Part shown: piece by piece, positions 1-8,697 of the stretch
Numbering within the stretch: the stretch's first letter is position 1
How the letters are laid out: every line of letters begins with the position of its first letter
NCBI RefSeq assembly: GCF_022229005.1
Contig: NZ_JAKKFD010000041.1
Location: 62,001 to 126,000, forward strand
Reading direction: 5' to 3'
DNA length: 64,000 nucleotides
From: Micromonospora trifolii
Lineage (GTDB): Bacteria; Actinomycetota; Actinomycetes; Mycobacteriales; Micromonosporaceae
Position numbers and translations under genes: made by a program
Notes under the pieces: model-generated
The model's input: only the letters and a program-made list of their open reading frames with translations
What the model was told of the DNA's origin: nothing
Databases searched by the model: none

Positions 1-1061
1 GACGCGGGGTTCGCCGTCGCGTCGATCCGTACGTACCCGGGGCGGACGAACCTGGCGAAGTGCGCCATCATGGCGCCGCGCTTGCTGATCTGGCCGTCCT
101 CGCGCATGGGACCGTAGCTGCGTCGGAGATACCACCAGACGTACGCCTGGAACTCGGCGTCCACCATGGCGCGGTGGACGTGTTCCCCCACGTCGAGCGC
201 CTCGGGCCAGGCGTCACCCGAACTGGTGTTGCTGTTGGGGTAGTAGACCTCGGTCATCCAGAGTTCCTTGCCCGCGCCCTTCTGCTTGAAGAGGGGGTAG
301 GCGAAGTTCGCGTACGACGTGCCGTAGAGGTGGGCGCCGATGATGTCCACGTTGGCGAGCGCCGCCGAGTCGTTGAGGATCGGGTCCGACACGGACTTCA
401 CGTACTGGAATGACTCCGGTGCGATGACCCTGGTGCTGATCGAGCCGGCGTTCTCCCGCAGGAACCGGAGCATCTCCGAGGACGTCCACCACGTCCACTC
501 GGCCGCGTAGTCCGGCTCGTTCTGCACCGAGATGCCGTACAGGTTCACCCCGTTGTTGCGCATGTGGGCGGTGAAGTCGTTCAGGTGCGTGGCGTAGGCG
601 CCGTATGAGCTGTACCGGAGCCGCCTCGCGTTGGTCTGGTTGCCACGGGTGAAAGTCTCGATCATGCTGGCCGGCGGGTTCCACGGCGACGCGAAGACGG
701 TGGCGCCGAGCGCGACAGCGCGCTGCGCCGTCGCCAGATCACGGCTCCAGTCCGCCTGGTTCTCGTTGACGGGGATCCTCAGCAGGGAGAACCCGAGCCG
801 GCCCTCGCCGGTGCCGAACGCCGTGTCCCGCTGAGCGGCTGTCAGGTCGCCGATCCAGGCCGCGTGGGCCATGGCGCCGAAGCCTCGGATCGTCTGTCGC
901 GTCGCGGACGGGTTGATGCTCGCCGGTGCGGCGACGGCTTCGGTGGCTCCCACGACCGTCGCGACCGCTGCTACCGGTACGGCCCCCATCGTCGTCAGGA
1001 CGGTTCGCCGGGTCAGCAGCTTCCGTTCGCCGGTCACCTGCTCATTCTGATCGTGCGTCAT
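1..1061 (-). CDS. GH30 glucuronoxylanase-like glycosidase (3' end outside window)
   Basis: Secreted retaining glycoside hydrolase of family GH30 (XynC-like, subfamily 8 type), expected to cut glucuronoarabinoxylan outside the cell. An N-terminal twin-arginine signal (RRTVLTTMGAVPVAAVATVV) is followed by IRGFGAMAHAAW, the usual start of the GH30 barrel. The acid/base is E182 in SVQNEPDY and the nucleophile is E271 in ELWMTEVYY; both are intact. The ATG start at 1061 is preceded by a good AGGAGGACA site. The frame stays open to the window edge, so the C-terminal beta domain and any carbohydrate-binding module are not visible. A CG-centred LacI-type palindrome lies about 130 bases upstream. Family assignment is confident; the xylan substrate is inferred. 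Confidence 0.85.
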   Translation of the reverse strand, partial: MTHDQNEQVTGERKLLTRRTVLTTMGAVPVAAVATVVGATEAVAAPASINPSATRQTIRGFGAMAHAAWIGDLTAAQRDTAFGTGEGRLGFSLLRIPVNENQADWSRDLATAQRAVALGATVFASPWNPPASMIETFTRGNQTNARRLRYSSYGAYATHLNDFTAHMRNNGVNLYGISVQNEPDYAAEWTWWTSSEMLRFLRENAGSISTRVIAPESFQYVKSVSDPILNDSAALANVDIIGAHLYGTSYANFAYPLFKQKGAGKELWMTEVYYPNSNTSSGDAWPEALDVGEHVHRAMVDAEFQAYVWWYLRRSYGPMREDGQISKRGAMMAHFARFVRPGYVRIDATANPA

Positions 1062-1192
1062 GTCTTGTCCTCCTGGGTGGTGGTGGTACGCGCCCTCTCG
1101 GTCCCGTCGGCCCGGTCGGCACCGGTCTGCTGCGCTGTCACGGGGTTGACCGTGATCCCGACGACCACTCCGGCCCTGATTGATCGTCATAA

Positions 1193-1208
1193 CTGTTAAC
1201 GCTAACAG
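1193..1208. promoter_or_regulatory. LacI-type operator upstream of the GH30 gene
   Basis: CTGTTAACGCTAACAG is an almost perfect inverted repeat centred on CG, the classic geometry for LacI-family repressors. It sits in the intergenic space before the GH30 start at 1061. Its TGTT..CG..AACA skeleton recurs upstream of the GH43 gene (5233-5248). Binding by a particular repressor is inference. Confidence 0.6.
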
Positions 1209-1241
1209 ACTTGTTACACCTCTGGCATCGGTCGGCGTGGA

Positions 1242-1766
1242 TCACTGCTTGCGGCGTAGCTCCCGCAACACGCCGTGCCGGCGCACCGCCCACGCGAGAC
1301 GCCGGACGCGCGGATGCCACACGAACAGCACCGCCGCCCGGCGGATCAGGCCGAACCGGTCGTCGCTCAGCTGGTTCTCGATCGCCTGCCAGATCAGCTC
1401 GCGCACCTTGGCGCTGGCCAGCACCGCCCGCACCTCACGCCGCACCACAGGATCCTCGGCCGCCGACGCGATGGCGGCAGCCTGACCCGGCCGGTCCGCC
1501 AGCGGCTCCACCGCCGCCGCGACGAGCGGCCTGCGTACCTCGTCCTGCTCCAGCAGCAGCAACACCGCTTCCCTGATCTCGACGGTGTCCAGGGCGGACC
1601 GCAGCAGGCTCAGCAGACTGCGCTCCACCTCGTGGTCGTGGTCCGGAACGGACAGCGTGGCCAGCAGCCCCGCAATCTCCTCGAGATCGACGACGTGACG
1701 TACCCCGGAGCGGAACTCCGGCAGCTCCCACGCGACCTGCAGAGCCTTGACGAGATTGCGATTCAT
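1242..1766 (-). CDS. conserved hypothetical protein, helical
   Basis: A 174-residue, leucine- and arginine-rich protein without signal peptide or membrane segment. It looks all-helical with repeated LL/EVR segments (for example LLSLLRSALDTVEIREAVLL), compatible with a HEAT-like or coiled fold. I do not recognise a named family. The C-terminus is strongly basic (RRHGVLRELRRKQ). It lies between two minus-strand polysaccharide-degrading genes but separated from both, so a role in that pathway is not supported. The ATG at 1766 is the natural start. Confidence 0.6.
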   Translation of the reverse strand: MNRNLVKALQVAWELPEFRSGVRHVVDLEEIAGLLATLSVPDHDHEVERSLLSLLRSALDTVEIREAVLLLLEQDEVRRPLVAAAVEPLADRPGQAAAIASAAEDPVVRREVRAVLASAKVRELIWQAIENQLSDDRFGLIRRAAVLFVWHPRVRRLAWAVRRHGVLRELRRKQ

Positions 1767-1840
1767 GGGCCATCGCTACCCGCAGGCGCCAGCCGGCGAA
1801 ACCCCGCGACCGGTCCCGGCCGGCGCACCAACCACGATCC

Positions 1841-1883
1841 GGTGAGGAGCGGCCGCCCCAACCCCGGGCGGCCGCTCCTCACC
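1841..1883 (-). terminator. hairpin terminator downstream of the RICIN/beta-helix gene
   Basis: A perfect 18-bp stem (1841-1858 with 1866-1883) and a 7-base loop lie three bases beyond the stop codon at 1887. There is no U-run, as is usual in actinomycetes. It closes the GH43/beta-helix operon. Confidence 0.75.
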
Positions 1884-1886
1884 GGG

Positions 1887-3545
1887 TCAGCACCACGTCA
1901 GCGTCGAGTTGACCCGAGTGACGTTGCTGATCGTGTTGTTCGCCCCACCGCAGGGGCTCTGGGTGATGTTGGTGCCGCTGACGGTCAGATTCTGGAACCG
2001 GATGCCAGAGGAGATCGGGAACTCGCTCCGGGCCGCGATCCGCACCTCGCCACCGCCCGTCACCGTCCCCGACACCCCGGCGATCACGACGTTGTAGCAG
2101 TTCTCCACCAGGATCGCGTTGTTCCCCGTGTTCGAGATCGTCACCCGGTCGATGACCGCGCCACCGGACTCGGACACACAGAAGATCCCCCGGCCACCGC
2201 CGGACGCGAGAACGGTTCCGACCCGGATGTTGGTCGGGTACGCGTTGCCCACCCGGCCGTTGCGGTTGGCCATCCGGAACGCGGCGTACCCGGTTCCGGC
2301 CCCGGCGCCCTGCGCGTCGACAGTGCCCACCGTGGCGTTGATCGTGTCGTTGAGCAGCAGGCCGGAGTCCCGGGTGTTCCGTGCCGTGACCGTGCCGATC
2401 GTCAGACCGTCCACGCCGTACGTCTCCACCCCGTGGGTGCCGGTCCCCGACACGTACACGTTGTCGATGCGGATGTTGCGCACCTTGACCGCTCGATCTC
2501 CACCGTGGTTGTCGATGCGGATGCCCAGACCGGTGGAGAGCCGCATGTCGATCTGCCCGAGAGTCAGGTTGTTCACGTTGCGCATGAAGATCCCGTACAA
2601 CGGCGAGCCGGTCAGCGTGAGGTTCTGCACCTCGACATCGGTGGTTCCGCGCGAGTACACCGGCGCCTGGTCGCCCGAGCCCGAACCGGTCACGTTGATC
2701 GTGCCGCACACCGCCAGGGTCGTGTACGACGGCAGCGACAACCGCGAACCCGCGCTCATCGAGCCGGAACCGCGAACCACCACCCGCTGCTTCGACGTAC
2801 GACCCGCGGAGAGCGAGTTGACCGCCGCCTGCATCGCCGACAGCATGTCCGAACCCGAGTAGACAGTCGACGAGCCATTGCGGGCCGTCCAGGTGCTCCC
2901 GCTCAGTACGGCCTCGGCGTTGCTCGATCCGCTGCCACAGCCGGTGGTCGGTGGCGTGCTGCCACCGCCTACCGCGACCAGCTGCCACTGCTGGTTCGGG
3001 CCGTTGAGGTCGGCGTACTGACTGATCCGGCCTCCGTCGGCCGTGGACCGCTCCCAGACCTCAAGTGCCTTGGCCGAGTGGCGGTTGATCAGCCGGACGT
3101 AGCCGCCGTCGGAGTCGAGGACCTGGAACTGCTGGTTGGTGCCGTTGGCATCGGACCACTGGCGGTACTCGGCGCCGTCGGCGGTGTTCCACTCCCAGAG
3201 GTCGACGACCTTGCCGCTGTGCCGGGCCTTGAGGCGGTAGTAGCCGCTGCCGGAGGAGACGAACTGGAACTGTTGCCACGCGCCGTCGTTACGGGACCAC
3301 TGTTGGATCACCGCACCGTCTGCCGTCGAGGTGTCCCGAACGTCGAGGACCTTGCCGCTGTTCCGGTTGACCAGGACGTAGTAGGCGTTGGTGTCGATGC
3401 TGGCCGCGGCTGCCGGCGGTGCGCCGACCAGAGCGGCACCGGCAGCGCCGACCAGCGTGGTGATCATGGCGAGCACCAGGCCCGTACGCCGACCGCGACG
3501 GATCGACAGGCCGCGGGGCGGTCGTCTCGTGCTGGTGAAGGGCAT
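1887..3545 (-). CDS. secreted RICIN-lectin / right-handed beta-helix protein
   Basis: Exported 552-residue protein. After a basic N-terminus and hydrophobic signal (LVLAMITTLVGAAGAALVGA) comes a RICIN-type beta-trefoil (about residues 50-190) with three repeats. Each has an NRNSGKVLDV/RHSGKVVDL/NRHSAKALEV strand and a QQF/QQW signature, typical sugar-binding elements. A glycine/serine linker leads to a right-handed parallel beta-helix (about 210-552) with many regularly spaced N/T/V rungs, as in pectate lyases and related pectin enzymes. I cannot identify catalytic residues, so lyase versus hydrolase is open. It starts 8 bases after the GH43 gene stop, so the two are co-transcribed and probably act on the same pectic or arabinan-rich polymer. 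Confidence 0.75.
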   Translation of the reverse strand: MPFTSTRRPPRGLSIRRGRRTGLVLAMITTLVGAAGAALVGAPPAAAASIDTNAYYVLVNRNSGKVLDVRDTSTADGAVIQQWSRNDGAWQQFQFVSSGSGYYRLKARHSGKVVDLWEWNTADGAEYRQWSDANGTNQQFQVLDSDGGYVRLINRHSAKALEVWERSTADGGRISQYADLNGPNQQWQLVAVGGGSTPPTTGCGSGSSNAEAVLSGSTWTARNGSSTVYSGSDMLSAMQAAVNSLSAGRTSKQRVVVRGSGSMSAGSRLSLPSYTTLAVCGTINVTGSGSGDQAPVYSRGTTDVEVQNLTLTGSPLYGIFMRNVNNLTLGQIDMRLSTGLGIRIDNHGGDRAVKVRNIRIDNVYVSGTGTHGVETYGVDGLTIGTVTARNTRDSGLLLNDTINATVGTVDAQGAGAGTGYAAFRMANRNGRVGNAYPTNIRVGTVLASGGGRGIFCVSESGGAVIDRVTISNTGNNAILVENCYNVVIAGVSGTVTGGGEVRIAARSEFPISSGIRFQNLTVSGTNITQSPCGGANNTISNVTRVNSTLTWC

Positions 3546-3553
3546 CGCCTCTC

Positions 3554-5068
3554 CTACTCCAGGTGGAAGGTGGCCGAGGCGCGTTCGGCGCTCGAACTGA
3601 CCGCCTCGATGTAGAGCAGTCCGTCGCGGTGGCGCACGTGGCGGCCCGGGAAGTTCTGCGACTCCAGGGAGATCCCGGCGCTGTCGGCGAGGCCGGCTTG
3701 ACGACGGAAGCTCGCGTCGCCGCCGAACAGCGCCGAGCCGTCGTTCTTCTCCACGTACAGGGCGTAGCCCCGATGACGTAGGTAGTAACCGGGGAAGTTG
3801 GTCGACTCCAGCGACACCGAACCACCGCCGGCGAGGCCGGTGACGATGCGGAACTGGGAGTCGGCCAGGTTGGTCACGTTCGGCTCGATCCGGGCCCGGT
3901 AGTCGTAGTGCCGGACGTAGCTGTTGGCCTGGTCATGTGACCGCAGCCGTACCGGTGTGGCACCGTCGGGCACCGGGATGCCGAAGTTCGGGGTGCCGTC
4001 GGCGTTCCAGTACACCTTCTGTAGCCGGGTGCGTCGGTTCGGGTCGTTGAGCGGATCGCCGGTGATGTCGCGGTAGCTGCGGTCGTGGTAGACGAGGATG
4101 TCGCTCTGTCCGTCCTCGGAGACGGTGAACGAGTTGTGGCCGGGGCCGTACTGGCTGGTGGTCGCGTTGCTGGCGAACACCGGGCTGGGACTCTTGCTCC
4201 AGGAGGCGGCGTCGAGCAGGTTCGCGCTGGCGGAGGCGCTCAGCATCCCGAGGCAGTAGTTGGCGTCCGTGGCGCTGGCCGAGTAGGTCAGGAAGATCCG
4301 GCCGTTCCGTTGGATCACCGCCGGTCCCTCGGCAACCCGGTAGCCGCGGGTCTCCCAGTCGTACGTCGGCACGACGAGCCGGGTCACGGTGCCGGTGATC
4401 TGCCACGGGTTGGCACCCATCCGGGCGAGGTAGACGTTGGAGTTGTTGGAGATCCCCGGTTCCTGCTGGGCCCAGGTCAGATAGCGCACCCCGTTGGCCA
4501 CGAAGGTCGAGGCGTCCAGGCTGAAGGTGTCCCAGGGGGTGGTGATCCGGCCGCGTTCGGTCCACGAACCGGTCAGCGGGTTGGCGTTGGCGTTCTCCAA
4601 CACGTACATCCGGATCCGCCACACGTCGTCGGTCCGGCCCGCGGCGACGTAGACGTACCACCTGTTGTTGATGAAGTGGATCTCTGGCGCCCAGATGTGG
4701 GCGCCCATCTCTCCGCTGGTGTGGCGGCTCCAGATCGTCGTCTCCGCGGCCGTCGCCAACCCTTGCAGGGTGGTCGCCCGGCGCAGCACGATCCGGTCGT
4801 ACTGGGGCACCGTCGCGGTCAGGTAGTAGTAGCCGTCGGTGTGCCGGAAGATGTGCGGGTCGGCCCGCTGGTTCACCAACGGGTTGGTGTAGTTGACGGC
4901 CGGCGCGGCGTGCGCCGGCGCGGCCACGGGCAGACCGGCCGACACCGCCAGGACCACCAGCACCGCGGCCAGCGTCGACCGCAGACGCCGAGGGACACCG
5001 TTGCCGGCAGGCCCTCGGCGGACGGCCCGACGGGTGTTCGGGTCGGTTCGAGGGAATGGCAGCGGCAT
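3554..5068 (-). CDS. secreted GH43 arabinanase/arabinofuranosidase with AbfB module
   Basis: Inverting GH43 five-bladed propeller enzyme exported by the Sec route (signal about residues 28-55, ending PAHA). The catalytic triad is visible: base D70 in NQRADPHIF, pKa modulator D185 in TFSLDAS, acid E247 in YRVAEGPAV. The C-terminal ~130 residues contain repeats of SVSLESTNFPGYYLRHRGY type, the arabinose-binding AbfB (CBM42) trefoil. Likely substrate: arabinan or arabinoxylan side chains. I chose the ATG at 5068 because GGAGG sits 5 bases upstream; an in-frame start at 5116 would add 16 residues and has no such site. First gene of an operon with the beta-helix protein; a LacI-type palindrome lies upstream. 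Confidence 0.85.
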   Translation of the reverse strand: MPLPFPRTDPNTRRAVRRGPAGNGVPRRLRSTLAAVLVVLAVSAGLPVAAPAHAAPAVNYTNPLVNQRADPHIFRHTDGYYYLTATVPQYDRIVLRRATTLQGLATAAETTIWSRHTSGEMGAHIWAPEIHFINNRWYVYVAAGRTDDVWRIRMYVLENANANPLTGSWTERGRITTPWDTFSLDASTFVANGVRYLTWAQQEPGISNNSNVYLARMGANPWQITGTVTRLVVPTYDWETRGYRVAEGPAVIQRNGRIFLTYSASATDANYCLGMLSASASANLLDAASWSKSPSPVFASNATTSQYGPGHNSFTVSEDGQSDILVYHDRSYRDITGDPLNDPNRRTRLQKVYWNADGTPNFGIPVPDGATPVRLRSHDQANSYVRHYDYRARIEPNVTNLADSQFRIVTGLAGGGSVSLESTNFPGYYLRHRGYALYVEKNDGSALFGGDASFRRQAGLADSAGISLESQNFPGRHVRHRDGLLYIEAVSSSAERASATFHLE

Positions 5069-5232
5069 GTGTCCTCCGCGAGATTGGGAACGGCCATTGA
5101 CCAGCACCCGTAGCACCGCGGCGATGCCGCAGCCGGTCCGGTCGACGCCGCGCGGCGACGTCGGGCAGGACCCGGGGAGAGGCGCGAAAGCTGGGAATGT
5201 GACGGTGGCGTTGCTACCAGGTGGCGGAGTTC

Positions 5233-5248
5233 ATGTTGGCGTTAACAT
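5233..5248. promoter_or_regulatory. LacI-type operator upstream of the GH43 operon
   Basis: ATGTTGGCGTTAACAT is an imperfect 16-bp inverted repeat centred on CG. Its right half, GTTAACATCG (5241-5250), is repeated exactly at 26129-26138 upstream of the GH95-like gene. It lies in the intergenic region between the GH43 gene and the divergent glutaredoxin-like gene. Confidence 0.55.
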
Positions 5249-5325
5249 CGATACATGTCAAGGCGTGATGGCCGTCGACCTGGCCGGAACAGCGGCCTCA
5301 CGTTCCCGGAGGTAGGGTCCTCGGC

Positions 5326-5760
5326 GTGCTGCGACGGTGGGTTCTGGCGATCCTGATGGCGGCGTGCGGCGTGCTGGTGGCGGCGGCGCAACTGGCCGAC
5401 GGTCTGCCCGTCGTCGGCGGCGTCGAGTTGTTGGTCTTCCTGGCGTTGGCGCTGCTGCTGTCGCCGTGGGCCTTCCCCCGCTCGGTGGGCGCCGCCGACG
5501 CGCAGCGGGCCAGCGCGGTGGACGGCCGGCCGATCGTGTACTGGCGTCCCGGCTGTCACTACTGCCTGCGGCTCCGGTTCTCCCTCGGCCGGCTCGCCCG
5601 GCGAGCGCACTGGGTGGACATCTGGCGCGACCCGGCCGCTGCCGCAGCCGTCCGGGCGGTGGCCGGCGGCAACGAGACAGTGCCCACCGTCGTGCTCGGC
5701 GGTCAGGCCGTGGTGAACCCCGACCGGGCCTGGTTCCGCCAGCAGCTCCGCTCGTCCTGA
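5326..5760 (+). CDS. membrane-anchored glutaredoxin/mycoredoxin-like protein
   Basis: A 144-residue protein with two N-terminal hydrophobic segments (about 5-22 and 30-48), then a glutaredoxin-fold domain. The redox motif is CHYC in YWRPGCHYCLRLRF, and the cis-proline loop is ETVPTVVLGGQ. Actinomycete mycoredoxins use such CxxC motifs with mycothiol; the membrane anchor suggests work at the inner face of the membrane. The start is a GTG at 5326 with GGAGG about a dozen bases upstream, a rather long spacing. It ends 13 bases before the convergent amidohydrolase gene. Partner unknown. Confidence 0.75.
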   Translation: MLRRWVLAILMAACGVLVAAAQLADGLPVVGGVELLVFLALALLLSPWAFPRSVGAADAQRASAVDGRPIVYWRPGCHYCLRLRFSLGRLARRAHWVDIWRDPAAAAAVRAVAGGNETVPTVVLGGQAVVNPDRAWFRQQLRSS

Positions 5761-5773
5761 GCCGGCGACACCC

Positions 5774-6961
5774 TCATCTCACGAGGTCGCCGGCGAGGTA
5801 CACGGCGAGCGGGCGGCGCAGCACAGTGATGTCACTCGTCGGGTCGCCGTCCACGATCAGCAGATCGGCCTCGAAGCCGGGGCGGATCCGGCCCTTGCGG
5901 CGCCCCAGGCCGCACACCTCGGCGCCGACCGAGGTGGCCGCAGCGAGGGCGACGGTGGCGGGAAGGCCGCAGGCCACGTACTCGACGAGCGTCTCGGGCA
6001 GGATCCCGTGCGGCTTCGCGGGGCCGAGACCCGCGTCCGAACCGGCCACCAGGCGGACCCCGGCCCGGTACAGGGTGGCAACGCCGTCGCGCAGCGCGGC
6101 CTCGCTGAGCCCGGCCCGCGCCGCCATCTCCACCACCTCCGGTGGCGTGACCACTGCCGGGTCGGTGCCGAGCGTGGCACAGACCGCCACCCCCGACGCG
6201 GCCAGCCGGTCCGCGAGCTCCCCGGGGACGTGGGCACCGGCCGCTGTCACGCAGGTGCAGTGCTCGATGCCGTCCACACCGACGCGCAGCGCCTGCTCGA
6301 CAGCGCTGAGCGCGTGCGCGTGCGCGGTCACCGGCAGACCCAGATCGTGGGCCTGCGTCAGTGCGGCGGTCAGCTCATCGTCGGTGAACTGCGGCCTCGT
6401 GGTGTCGGTGCCCGGGGTGAACACCCCGCCGCTGGCCATGATCTTCACCAGATCGGCACCGGCCGCCGCCCGCAGACGTACGGCCTCGCGGACCCCGTCG
6501 ACACCGCTCGCCTCACCTCCCAACGACCAGCAGTGCCCGCCGACGCTGGTGAGCGGTGCGCCCGACCCCGCCACCGTCGGAAGGTCGTCCCGCCCCCGCC
6601 GATCCCGCCACCGCAGCACCGCGTCACGCCGGTCGCCCAGGTCCCGGACCGTCGTGACGCCGGCCGCCAGGTGCCTACGTAGTGACACCTCGACGACCGC
6701 GTCGAGGTCCGACTCGGGACGCTCGGCGAGCCGACCGAGCGCGTCGGCCCCGGCATCGGCGCACAGGTGCACGTGCGCGTCGACCAGTCCGGGCAGCAGC
6801 GTGCCGTTCGGCTCCTCGCGCACCGGCCAGCCTTGCGGCGCCTCGGCGTTACCCAGGTGCACCTCGGCGACGCGCCCCTCGTCGAGCAGGACCAGCACCC
6901 CGCCGTCCACGAGCCGTTCGCCGTCGAACACCCGGGCCACCCGGACGGCATGCTTCGTCAT
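5774..6961 (-). CDS. amidohydrolase family protein (imidazolonepropionase/prolidase-like)
   Basis: Cytosolic metal-dependent amidohydrolase of about 395 residues. The metal site starts with the HxH motif in GLVDAHVHL (about residues 60-65). It continues with a metal-binding lysine in ADLVKIMASGG, histidines in VTAHAHAL and GIEHCT, and the distal aspartate in VAGSDAGLG. The C-terminus GFEADLLIVDGDPTSDI is the typical outer strand. Such enzymes hydrolyse cyclic amides, Xaa-Pro dipeptides or ureas; the substrate cannot be read from sequence. The frame is open upstream to 7132, but the ATG at 6961 (or the GTG two codons before) begins the conserved domain and clears the neighbouring VOC gene region. 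Monocistronic. Confidence 0.8.
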   Translation of the reverse strand: MTKHAVRVARVFDGERLVDGGVLVLLDEGRVAEVHLGNAEAPQGWPVREEPNGTLLPGLVDAHVHLCADAGADALGRLAERPESDLDAVVEVSLRRHLAAGVTTVRDLGDRRDAVLRWRDRRGRDDLPTVAGSGAPLTSVGGHCWSLGGEASGVDGVREAVRLRAAAGADLVKIMASGGVFTPGTDTTRPQFTDDELTAALTQAHDLGLPVTAHAHALSAVEQALRVGVDGIEHCTCVTAAGAHVPGELADRLAASGVAVCATLGTDPAVVTPPEVVEMAARAGLSEAALRDGVATLYRAGVRLVAGSDAGLGPAKPHGILPETLVEYVACGLPATVALAAATSVGAEVCGLGRRKGRIRPGFEADLLIVDGDPTSDITVLRRPLAVYLAGDLVR

Positions 6962-7195
6962 CGTCACCCACCCCGCCCCGCTCGGCCACAGCGGCCACCG
7001 GTCATGGCCTGACCATCGCATCGCCACAGGCACCCGGCCTCCCTCGCCAGAGCGATATCCATCCCCCTGCCGGGTCGGCACCTGTCGTGTCAGTCGGGAC
7101 GTCACCTGTCGGTGTGGCGTTTTCGCCAGCACCTGCTGGGGATACCGACGCCGCCCGACTACTCGCGCTGGACGGGCGACGACAGGAGGACGGTC

Positions 7196-7615
7196 ATGGC
7201 ATTGGCCAACCCGGCACCCGACTACTTCGAGCCCGAGGACGGCATGTTCCTCGCAACATTGCTGATCGTTCGCGATCTGGCGCGATCACGGGAGTACTAC
7301 GAGCGGGTGTTCGGTGCGACCTGCGTCCACGAGAGCAGCCCGCTGATCATGAAGTTCTTCAACAGTTACATCATCATCAACGTCGAGGGCGGTCCGACGG
7401 ACGACAAGCCGACGGTGCAGGCCAAGGCGCCAGCCGACTCCAACACCCTGAGCTGCGCCATGAACATCCGGGTCCGGGACATTCGGAAGCTCTACGAGGA
7501 GTGGAAGTCCCGGGGCGCGGACTTCCTCACCGAGCCGAAGGACCACGGAACGGAGATCCGCTGCTACCTGCGCGACCCGGACGGCTACCTGGTCGAGGTG
7601 GGGCAGGGCCTCTGA
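7196..7615 (+). CDS. VOC (glyoxalase/bleomycin resistance) superfamily protein
   Basis: A 139-residue single-domain protein with the paired beta-alpha-beta-beta-beta modules of the vicinal oxygen chelate fold: LLIVRDLARSREYYERVFG at the start and CYLRDPDGYLVEVGQ at the end, the latter carrying the usual terminal metal-ligand Glu. Could be a dioxygenase, lyase or binding protein; the substrate is unknown. ATG at 7196 is chosen because AGGAGG lies 6 bases upstream, although the frame extends back to 7112. Its N-terminal extension NPAPDYFEPEDGMF is unusual for small VOC proteins. It stands alone between the amidohydrolase and the DUF1963 gene. Confidence 0.8.
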   Translation: MALANPAPDYFEPEDGMFLATLLIVRDLARSREYYERVFGATCVHESSPLIMKFFNSYIIINVEGGPTDDKPTVQAKAPADSNTLSCAMNIRVRDIRKLYEEWKSRGADFLTEPKDHGTEIRCYLRDPDGYLVEVGQGL

Positions 7616-7704
7616 TCGTCGGGCGCCGGCGGTGGTGACGACAGGGCGAGCCACCCCGTCGTCTGGCATCCTCTCGTCGTACCCGCCTGGAATCATGCTG
7701 GACC

Positions 7705-8586
7705 GTGGATCATCAGGGGCAGTTTCGCCGTGCAGCGCGTGAGTTGGGCATTCCGGACGGCGAGATCGTCAGGTTCACCACGCATCTTCGGCTGTCGATC
7801 CGGTTGGGCGGGGGTTCCGGCGGTGTCCCGGTCGGGCAGTTCGGTGGGTTGCCCCGACTGCCGGTGGGCACCGACTGGCCGACCGCCGGAGCCAGTCCGT
7901 TGCCGTTCGTCTTCTCCGTCGACTGTGCGGCGCTGCCGAGAGTCGACGACTTCGGCCTGCCGGCGGACGGCTCGCTGCTCTTCTTCCTGGCCCACGAGGA
8001 GGACCACCTCGCCGGTGGCACCGGAGACCGGAGGTACGCCCGAGTCGCGTACGTGCCGGCCGACACCGATACCGAGGTAGCGGAAGAACCCAGCATCCCC
8101 AATCTTGTCGGGGAGCAGTACGACGTCCGGGCCACGCTGGGCGCGGAGCTGCCTCCTTGGTTCGCGGCGCACGACGACGATGAGGACGAGGACGATCTGT
8201 CGCCCTTCCAGCAGCAGTTGGCCGCTGATCTGGAGCGTGACCTGCCGCATCTGGAGGAACTCCGTGCGCTGGCCGACGACCTCTGGCCGCCCGATGAGGG
8301 GCTTGCCAGCGCCGATATCGGCGGTTACGCCGACGACGAGGTCATCAGGAGTATCGCGGAGCAGACCCTCGCCGGGCGGGAGAAGGCCGGCGAGATCGTC
8401 GTCCCGGTGGCGCAGTGGTATTCCCAGGTTGAGCAGGAGAAGCACCAGCTGACGAGCGAGTGGGTGTCGCTCGCCCGTTTTCCGCTGGCCAACGAGTTCT
8501 ACTACGGCAGTTTCGTCATCCGCCACGACGACCTGACCGCCGGTCGGCTGGACGAGGCGCTCTCCGTGACCGATTTCAGTGAGTAG
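7705..8586 (+). CDS. DUF1963 (YwqG-like) family protein
   Basis: A 293-residue soluble protein. It has the DUF1963 pattern: GGLPRLPVGTDWP near residue 50, then SPLPFVFSVDCAALP, then DGSLLFFLAHEE, and near the end the conserved FYYGSFVIRHDDLTAGRLDEA. The family is common in bacteria, often near toxin or immunity-type genes, but no biochemical activity is established. A very acidic stretch (DDDEDEDD, about residue 155) interrupts the domain. The start used is a GTG at 7705 with no strong ribosome binding site. No operon partner is obvious. Confidence 0.75.
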   Translation: MDHQGQFRRAARELGIPDGEIVRFTTHLRLSIRLGGGSGGVPVGQFGGLPRLPVGTDWPTAGASPLPFVFSVDCAALPRVDDFGLPADGSLLFFLAHEEDHLAGGTGDRRYARVAYVPADTDTEVAEEPSIPNLVGEQYDVRATLGAELPPWFAAHDDDEDEDDLSPFQQQLAADLERDLPHLEELRALADDLWPPDEGLASADIGGYADDEVIRSIAEQTLAGREKAGEIVVPVAQWYSQVEQEKHQLTSEWVSLARFPLANEFYYGSFVIRHDDLTAGRLDEALSVTDFSE

Positions 8587-8697
8587 AACAGCGACGGCGG
8601 CGCACCTGCGCTGCCTAGGGTCGTCCGTCGATCATGCGGCGGGCTAGCCTGACCTGCGGTGTCTCGAAACCGCGTGACCAGAGGAGTCGATGCTGAC

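Noticed and set aside
1275..3614. Plus-strand open frame of about 780 codons over the hypothetical and beta-helix genes
   Set aside because: Low-complexity Arg/Val/Gly composition and spans several genes and a terminator.
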